From assembly GCA_017311315.1 (NCBI GenBank), contig CM029666.1, forward strand, positions 41,380,225 through 41,444,224: 64,000 bases of DNA. The letters run 5' to 3'. Of this stretch, positions 58,001-64,000 are shown piece by piece. The stretch is from Dendrocalamus latiflorus. Taxonomy: Eukaryota; Streptophyta; Magnoliopsida; Poales; Poaceae. The notes beneath the pieces were generated by a model. It was given only the letters and a program-made list of their open reading frames with translations, did not search any database and was not told where the DNA came from. The position numbers and the translations under genes are program-made. Positions within the stretch are counted from its first letter, which is position 1; each line of letters begins with the position of its first letter.

Positions 58001-60718
58001 TTTGTCATAAGTTACAAAGAAAAGAATTACTCTGATTGTGATGCATACAATAGTTCAATATCTAGCAGATCTAGTGTTGATGTGCTTTGCATATCAGATA
58101 TGGTATAAATTTCTGTTGGCTATTCAGGTCCCAGTTAGAGTTGCAGGAGGACTGTTGTTTGAGCTTCTTGGTCAGTCAGTTGGAGATCCAAATCGTGAGG
58201 AGGAAGACATACCCATTGTACTTCGGTCTTGGCAGGCACAGAACTTTCTTGTAACTGCAATGCATGTCAAAGGCCCTTCGTCCAACATAAATGTTCTAGG
58301 AGTGACTGAAGTGCAGGTATCAACTGAAAGTTTTTAGCTTGTAATTTTTCATCATAATGTGCTTATAAAAACCTGTCCAGGAGTTGCTTATTGCTGGTGG
58401 AAGTCAAACACCTAGATCAGTTCATGAAGTAATTGCACATTTGATCAGTCGTCTTTCACGATGGGATGACAGGTGCTTTTGATATTTCACCATCACTTTT
58501 TTTGGGGGTTTGCTTAGGATGTTTGATTGTAGAATGAATCTTTATCAATAAGCAGATCATTCTTCGCTATGTCAGTGTAATCATATGTCATTTTTTACCT
58601 ACGTTGAGCTTATGATAAGATAGGTTTTGAAAGAGGTATTGATAGATGGAACTCATAATTCTTTCTTGCTTTGTCTTCTCTTTGCAAATGAGGCTTAACA
58701 ATGAAAGTAAAGCCCGAAAATAAGAACTGCATGGGCATTATCTTAATTTTATCTTGGTGATAAGCTTATGCCTGAGCCATGCCAAAAGTGTTATGTGGGG
58801 ATCAACATATTGTTGCAGGGCCCATGGGCCTGCACCAGCTCCCAGCTGCGCATGAAGGCAGGCGCGGGCATCCAGTGAAGCTTGGAAGCTAAAGTTAGTG
58901 CCTAGTTGGTTTTGATAAGATTAGATAGTTTGTTAAGTTGTTGATTGGGATCTTATCCATGGAGATCTCCCCCTTGGTGGCCTATTAGAAGGTGGCCACG
59001 GCTTTGTATTTAGCAATCAAGAAATAAACCAAGCTTCTCTCATTTATCCTGTTTCCCCTAACCATCGTTCTTGCTCCGCACTGGCGTCGGCCACCGGAGC
59101 CAAGACACGAGGGTGGCAACAAGTGCGTGAGCGGCCTATGACATCTCATACATACCGGATTATATTCTGGATGGGGACTTTCAAGACTCAGCTTTTCTAA
59201 CCATTCGTTCTCTCTTTATCTGATTATATTGTTGACATCACTGAAAGAGTATTGTCTAGTTTCTAGAAGACAATGCACTTTATTTGCTTCAGGAAGATGA
59301 TTTATTTACTTGATAAAGATGATATGATAATTTGCTACCGACTTGTATATAATTTTTACCACAAAACCTGACATTTTATCTATCATGAATCTTCATTGTT
59401 CCATACCCGCAACTGTACTTGTTATATCTAAACAGTGGTGTCTACTCACAACAAAGATACCCATAATTGTGTTTGCGTTGTTATTTCAGATTATTCCGGA
59501 AATATGTCTTTGGGGAAGCAGATGAAGTTGAATTGAAATTTGTGAATAGGTAAGGAAACTGAACGAACATGTTTCATCTGCCAGAATATTTTATTTGAAT
59601 TGATGTGTCAATACCCTAAATTGAGATGATTTCACAACATTTAAAATTAGCAATTCTCTACTAATCACATATTAAAAAATATTCAATTCACAGGAGAAAT
59701 CGTGAAGATCTGAATCTAATCAGTATCATATTGAATCAGGAAATCAGAAGGTTAGCAACGCAGGTAAGCATGCTACCCTAATTTGCCTTTTCAATATTAT
59801 TTTGATTTTTCGATCAACAAAATACTCATTGAAAATTTGTAAATCCAAAATAGATACCGGTTTTATCTAGAGACTTCTGATTGGATTCTGAGGATATTTA
59901 ATATGGTTAGAAGATTTAACATGATGAAGCTTATAAGTTTTAACACACAACTTTCATGCATGCTATTCTCCATTTGATAATATTTCATGATCTGGAACAT
60001 GTATGAACATAAACAGCCCTGCTATAGGTAATCAGGGTTAAATGGTCACTGCATGCAAGAGAAGAGATCATACTTGAGCTTCTCCGACATTTGAGGGGGA
60101 ATGCCACAAGAGCTATTTTAGAGAGTATTAGAAAATGTACAAGGCAAATGTTGGAGGAGCAGGAAGCTGTCCGTGGTCGCTTGTTCACTATTCAGGATGT
60201 TATGCAAAGCACTGTCCGTGCATGGTTGCAGGTATACACAGTTCTGCCACACTGCTACACAAACTAGAGCTATTGTTGCAATCTCTTGGCAGACTTAACT
60301 CGGAATTGATAGAATGTCTAAATTCACCCTTCTCCAGGATAGAAGCCTTCGTATCACCCACAATTTGGCTATTTTTGGAGGTGGTGGCATGGCTCTATCC
60401 ATAATCACTGGCCTATTTGGAATTAACGTCGATGGCATACCTGGAGCTCAGAATACTCCATATGCTTTTGGCTTGTTCGCGGGACTTCTCTTCTTTCTCG
60501 GAGTCGTCCTTATTGGCGTAGGAATGCTGTATCTTGGGCTGCAAAATCCAGTAACTAATGAGAAGGTAAATGTGAGGAAGCTGGAGCTCCAGCAGCTGGT
60601 TTCAATGTTCCAGCATGAAGCAGAACAACACGGCAAGGTCAGGGAAGGTCTCAGCCGGCATGGCTTGTCACCAAGTTCGTCTGCGGCCTCCGATGAAGGC
60701 TACACCCTAATTTCCTGA
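55034..60718 (+). CDS. CorA-like divalent-cation transporter
   Basis: Membrane protein of the CorA Mg2+/metal transporter superfamily. Seven coding exons (55034-55714, 58128-58316, 58381-58472, 59490-59549, 59694-59763, 60028-60231, 60338-60718) encode 558 residues. The last 34-residue-spaced pair of membrane segments, about 441-460 and 475-498, is preceded by a long helical cytosolic domain. The family's GMN signature after the first membrane segment is replaced by GIN (near residues 460-462, in TGLFGINVDGIPGA), as in some divergent CorA/ZntB-type members, so the ion cannot be assumed to be Mg2+. The N-terminal 230 residues include VPIGWSRIAELVQRVQ and an acidic patch, typical of a plant-specific CorA-like branch. 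Intron 1 (2.4 kb) holds three transposons and intron 3 an LTR-like insert. The acceptor of exon 6 is ctatag (60027); the nearby atcag would create a stop. Confidence 0.88.
56121..56535. mobile_element. hAT-type MITE, right end truncated
   Basis: Left end CAAGGTTATTAAGTCGT is matched in inverted orientation by acgacttaataa (56524-56535), but the last bases (CCTTG) are missing and the Tourist element at 56536 begins exactly there. The interior is rich in gactagtcg/cgactagtc palindromes. It shares the CAAGGTTRTTA terminus with the larger hAT at 56927. Confidence 0.6.
56536..56778. mobile_element. Tourist-like MITE, 243 bp, inserted in a hAT end
   Basis: Ends gagcaagtcttataatat and (inverted) ttataatacttgctc with TAA duplications at 56533-56535 and 56779-56781. 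It is the opposite-orientation relative of 22502-22745, sharing cagccagctgaaggctgtat and gtgggctgtaag-type blocks as reverse complements. It lies in intron 1 of the CorA-like gene. Confidence 0.85.
56927..57758. mobile_element. Non-autonomous hAT element, 832 bp, 8-bp target duplication
   Basis: Inverted ends CAAGGTTGTTACGGCG and CGCCGTGACAACCTTG are flanked by a perfect 8-bp duplication GCTTTTAC (56919-56926 and 57759-57766). The middle is very GC-rich with gaggcgccggggaggggagg-type repeats and no transposase. Pro-rich or Gly/Arg-rich ORFs inside it are composition artefacts. It lies in intron 1 of the CorA-like gene. Confidence 0.92.
58811..59121. mobile_element. Solo-LTR-like insertion
   Basis: A 311-bp segment starting tgttgcagggccc and ending gggtggcaaca has short inverted TGTTGC/GCAACA ends. 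Near its middle is a polyadenylation-like gcaatcaagaaataaacc after tttgtattta, an arrangement typical of Copia LTR R/U5 regions. No 5-bp target duplication was found, so boundaries could be off. It sits in intron 3 of the CorA-like gene. Confidence 0.4.
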
Positions 60719-61679
60719 GAGGACAGATCTTGCTAAGATACAAAGCCATGCTCGAAACTCTGGGATAGAAGTTTAGAGTAGACACGACATACTAACTTAA
60801 CACTCGTGTTGTAAGGATTGTAACCGAGGAATATGCTATCGAAATGTTCAATATGATTTGAGCAACGGATTGGCTCCTTTTTTGTTGTTGGCGTTGTTAC
60901 GGAGTGAGCATTTTCGGAGTGCAGGTCTAGCTTTGTACTCAGAAAGGAATGGGTCAAAAGGCTGGAAACCATATGTAGGAATCACTGAATCAGAAATTAC
61001 GCTGCTACTAATCAGGGCAGAAACTTCTATGTTCATGAGCGGCAGCTGCCCGGCCGTTTGTCCACATATGGTGTACCCGGCCGGGCAAAGTGGGAAGGCA
61101 GGAGCTGCGATGCGCCCGACCGCCCGGCGTGGTAGAGCTCGGCTCCCTTGAGAACGGCCTTGAGAACAGCGAACGAGGAGCTGGACGAACGTCTCGATCG
61201 GCGTCGGCCGAGAGGCCAGGGGGTACGGTGTCCCACAACACAAGTACTATGTGCCGCCGACGCCGAGTGCGGCAATGCCGCTGCCGCCACCGGCCTTAGT
61301 TCGCCGCTGCCTTGCGCGGTTGCGCTTGGGCATCCCTCGTGTGGGCCTCGCAGAGGAGGGTTGAGGTGAGAGCGCGGCGTTGAGCCTTGACCGCCTAGCC
61401 GGCCGGGTGATTGTGAATGACATCCCGCTCATTTTAGTTTATATTTTGGTTTTTGACTTATTTTTTACTATTTTTAAATTTCGTTTTTTTCTGGTTTTTT
61501 AGTTTTTAAAGCTTTTCTTGCCGGTTTTTTCGTATTTGTTTGTGTTGTCCGTGATGGGCTAACCTGTTTATTTTATTTTTAAATTTTTTTAAACTTAGTT
61601 ACGTTAAATAAGTTACCACCAGTTATATTATAATTTCAACAACTATAGTCTAATTTTAGTTATAAATCTTGCACCTTGC
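60719..61679. other. 3' region of the CorA-like gene and spacer
   Basis: Probable 3' UTR to about 60900-61000, then a GC-rich block (61040-61400) with overlapping ORFs on both strands but no recognised domain, then an AT-rich stretch to 61660. Confidence 0.4.
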
Positions 61680-63032
61680 AGGAGGCTTGCCCAGAGAAAA
61701 ATCCAGTGCAATGGTTGTCCGACGCCATCGATTCATGCGTTCAAGATTCTGCAACACTAGGTGGCTCGCGCCTAGGGATGGCAACGGGGCTCATCCCTGA
61801 CGGGACCCAATCCCCGTCCCTGATCCCTGCGAAATTAAAATTCCCTGAACCCCGGCCCTGGCCCCGGGCTCGGGGCCAAGTTGGGCCTGTCCCCGTTCCC
61901 CGACGGGCTTCAGGGGCCCGACGGGGCAAAAATCCCCGATCATCAATTTTCTATACCAACTATCATCAGTTTTCTATACCAACTATTATTGCATTCAGAT
62001 TTGCAGTACATGACATATTCACAATTTCACATACTATTAAAGAAATGCAGTACATCACATTCACATATTCTCACTATCATTAGTTTTCAATTATCCAGCA
62101 AGGAAGAAGATGAGTACCAGAGGAGCAGTAGAAGCTCGGCTCGGTGGAGGGCGTCGTCAGTCGCAGATCTGTGGAGGAGGGCGTCGCCGGTCTCAGATCC
62201 AAGGTGGCGTCGCCTCGGTGGAGAAGAGAAACCGGCGGAGGGGGAGGGGGCGGCGGGGGCGGCGTCGGGGGAGCCGGACGCGGTGGGGCGGCGGGGGAGG
62301 GGGCGGAGGCGCCGGGGAAGGGGAAGGGGAAGGGGAAGAGGGCGGCGGGGGAGGAGCGGCCGTGGAGGGGGTGGCGGGTTAGCCGGGGGCGGCCGGGGGG
62401 GGGGGGAGCTGGGCGCGGTGGGGGCGGCGGCGGGGGAGCTGGGCGCAGTGGGGGCAGCGGGGGAGGGGGCGGAGGCGCCGGGGAGGGGGGAGGGGCGGTG
62501 GTGGAGGCGCCGGGGGAGGGGCGGCGGTGGAGGGAACGGAGGCGCCGGGGGAGGGGGAGGGGCGGCGGTGGAGGGGGCGGAGGCGCCGGGGAAGGGGAAG
62601 GGAAAGAGGGCGGCAGGGGAGGGGCAGCGGTGGAGGGGGCGGCGGGGGATGCAAGGGGAGCTGGGGAGGTGTTGGCGGCGCTGGGGAGGGGGACTGGGGG
62701 CGGGGGTAGGGTTTTTTTGGCTGATTTTTATATGAAGTATAGAGGACCCCACATGTCAGTGATCCCCGACGGTTAACGGGGACGGGGATCACTCCCCCGG
62801 CCCCGCCATCCCCGACGGGGACAGTATTTTGCCCACGAAAATCCCCGCGGGGAATAAAATCCGCCAGACCCATCCCCTAATAGGTGAATTCACCGTCGGG
62901 GATCGGGTCACCATTGCCATCCCTACTCGGGCCTGGCAGCTTGGCATTGCATTCGCACGGCCTGCAGCTTCGCGCCCACTGCAATACCGCATGCGCAGCC
63001 GCATGCCGCACGACCTTTCGATCAAAAATTGA
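61680..63032 (+). pseudogene. Unrecognised gene fragment split by a hAT element
   Basis: After an acceptor-like ttgcag at about 61680, an open stretch reads EACPEKNPVQWLSDAID, then SCVQDSATLGG, up to the transposon at 61772. With the transposon removed, the same frame continues from 62926 to a stop near 63050. I do not recognise the family. The sharp exon-like start and protein-like composition before the insertion suggest a real exon fragment; composition after it (His/Pro/Ala-rich) is less convincing. Confidence 0.3.
61772..62925. mobile_element. Non-autonomous hAT element, 1,154 bp
   Basis: Ends TAGGGATGGCAACGGGG and (inverted) the right end TTGCCATCCCTA are flanked by the 8-bp sequences CTCGCGCC (61764-61771) and CTCGGGCC (62926-62933), a target duplication with one mismatch. 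Subterminal parts are full of gggacgg/ccccgacggg repeats, including inverted ccccgacgggg and ccccgtccc motifs. The centre (62110-62700) is an extremely GC-rich purine/pyrimidine-skewed tract (ggcggagg cgccggggaggg) that opens long but meaningless Gly/Arg and Pro-rich frames. No transposase. Confidence 0.85.
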
Positions 63033-63925
63033 GCAGTACCTCGTAGAACCATGAGGCTGTAAAATAAAACCTTCAAAGCCATCGCCTTTTGCCCCCCCTA
63101 AACAAACTCTCGAAAGTCGTCACAAGTTTCTATTCCTACCCTAAAGCAGCCATCAGCAATAGAAGATTTGTGCACGGTGCACCTACTCGATATATAAGAC
63201 CTACTGAACGGTGTGTAAATTTATGAAATGCAAGCGGTGCAAGTTAAACTAGTGAAGCAACAAAGGCACCAATGATTAACTCGGTCCTCTAGAAAAGGAG
63301 GAGGAAGGTGGCAAAACTTGCAAAACAAGCAGGCACTAATCATTGGCATCCTGTCATCATGTGCAGAAACCAAAAACTAATCACGGAGTGCGAGGACCAA
63401 ACAGCTGCCTTCGAATTTTAGCAACCACAAAACGTTGTGTACAGGTGTTCCTAGGCTCTTCAGTGGAAGATCACCCTGCATGGGCAGTTGTGTAAACACC
63501 TTAAACCCAAATAAATTAGGGGGAAATAAAGCTTCCCACATTGTACACCAATAAAATTTATGCTTTTATGGTAAAATTAAGGATCCATAAGGCTTCTATA
63601 CAAGGGTAACGAAATCTGGTAACTATAGTCATGCCTTTGAAATCAGTTCCTCCTGGTAGCTCAAATGATAAATAAAGACGAAGAAAGTGCTTCTACGCTC
63701 CCCTAAAAGAAAACTACACATATCCTAAAGTAAATGAGTTGAAGGACTCATCTACAGAAAACAAAGTACAATTCTCTTAGGGGGGTATAGAAGCACTCCT
63801 CGAAAAGGAGAAAAAAAGGGAGATGAGCAGCTTGCTCCTAACTGCTTTTGCCACCATGGCCTCCAGTATATGCAAATTGTAAACTTGTTTCACTCACTCT
63901 ATTGAAGCATTGAATATTGATCAAA
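63033..63925. other. Spacer and probable 3' UTR of the right-edge gene
   Basis: No coding frame recognised. The right half probably belongs to the 3' untranslated region of the minus-strand gene ending at 63926. Confidence 0.4.
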
Positions 63926-64000
63926 TCAGCTGTTATTATCAATGACTTCAGGTGTCCTTTTCCTATGCTTGTTCAGAATTGGAGCTTCGGGCATCAGCGC
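63926..64000 (-). CDS. C-terminal end of a minus-strand gene (partial)
   Basis: Reading leftward from the window edge, a frame gives LMPEAPILNKHRKR, then TPEVIDNNS and a TGA stop at 63926-63928. The basic-then-polar tail and the long open sequence downstream that looks like 3' UTR suggest a true last exon. Too little is present to name the product. Confidence 0.35.
   Translation of the reverse strand, partial: ALMPEAPILNKHRKRTPEVIDNNS

Noticed and set aside
62087..62873. 210-280 codon Gly/Arg- and Pro-rich ORFs
   Set aside because: They lie within the GC-skewed centre of the hAT element at 61772-62925 and are open on both strands.

Overview
This is nuclear DNA from a flowering plant, almost certainly a grass and most likely rice or a close Oryza relative. 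The evidence is GT-AG introns, first exons far richer in GC than later ones, Tourist-, hAT-, CACTA- and Helitron-type elements, and Copia/Gypsy retroelements in intergenic space and introns. The species call rests on recognising protein families and element styles; no search was run. There are no bacterial operons, CRISPR arrays, rRNA genes or recognisable tRNA genes.

Layout. 0-4.6 kb: minisatellites, a captured fragment of a UFM1-conjugating enzyme (UFC1) gene, and the ends of two Helitrons. 6.4-17.5 kb: a complete 11,031-bp CACTA transposon with ATG target duplications, inserted in the second unit of an older 211-bp tandem duplication. It carries a TNP2 transposase gene, a second gene with a Ptta/En/Spm domain and a Ulp1-type cysteine protease domain (both broken by in-frame stops), an opposite-strand 184-codon ORF of unknown function, and a 347-bp near-perfect palindrome. 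17.7-22.8 kb: gene-poor, decayed repeats and MITEs. 23.0-25.8 kb: intact endo-beta-mannanase gene (4 exons, 430 aa). 26.3-33.1 kb: dead Ty1/Copia retrotransposon on the minus strand. 33.8-34.0 kb: a 222-bp Helitron. 34.3-38.0 kb: pterin-4a-carbinolamine dehydratase gene (7 exons, 190 aa). 39.2-39.7 kb: frameshifted GIP1-like gene fragment. 39.8-43.4 kb: 3,547-bp hAT transposon with 8-bp target duplications and a transposase broken by one frameshift. 43.7-45.4 kb: Gypsy fragment. 47.3-52.4 kb: C-terminal processing protease gene (12 exons, 462 aa, thylakoid-lumen type). 55.0-60.7 kb: CorA-like membrane transporter gene (7 coding exons, 558 aa) whose introns hold several nested transposons. 61.8-62.9 kb: a 1,154-bp hAT element splitting an unrecognised gene fragment. 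63.9-64.0 kb: last codons of a further minus-strand gene.

The four intact host genes are independent housekeeping or cell-wall genes, all on the plus strand, and do not form an evident pathway. The dehydratase and CorA-like genes appear to be close neighbours in Arabidopsis too (from memory, unchecked). Most of the window is transposon sequence of several ages; the least familiar items are the CACTA cargo ORF and the palindrome between the two CACTA genes.
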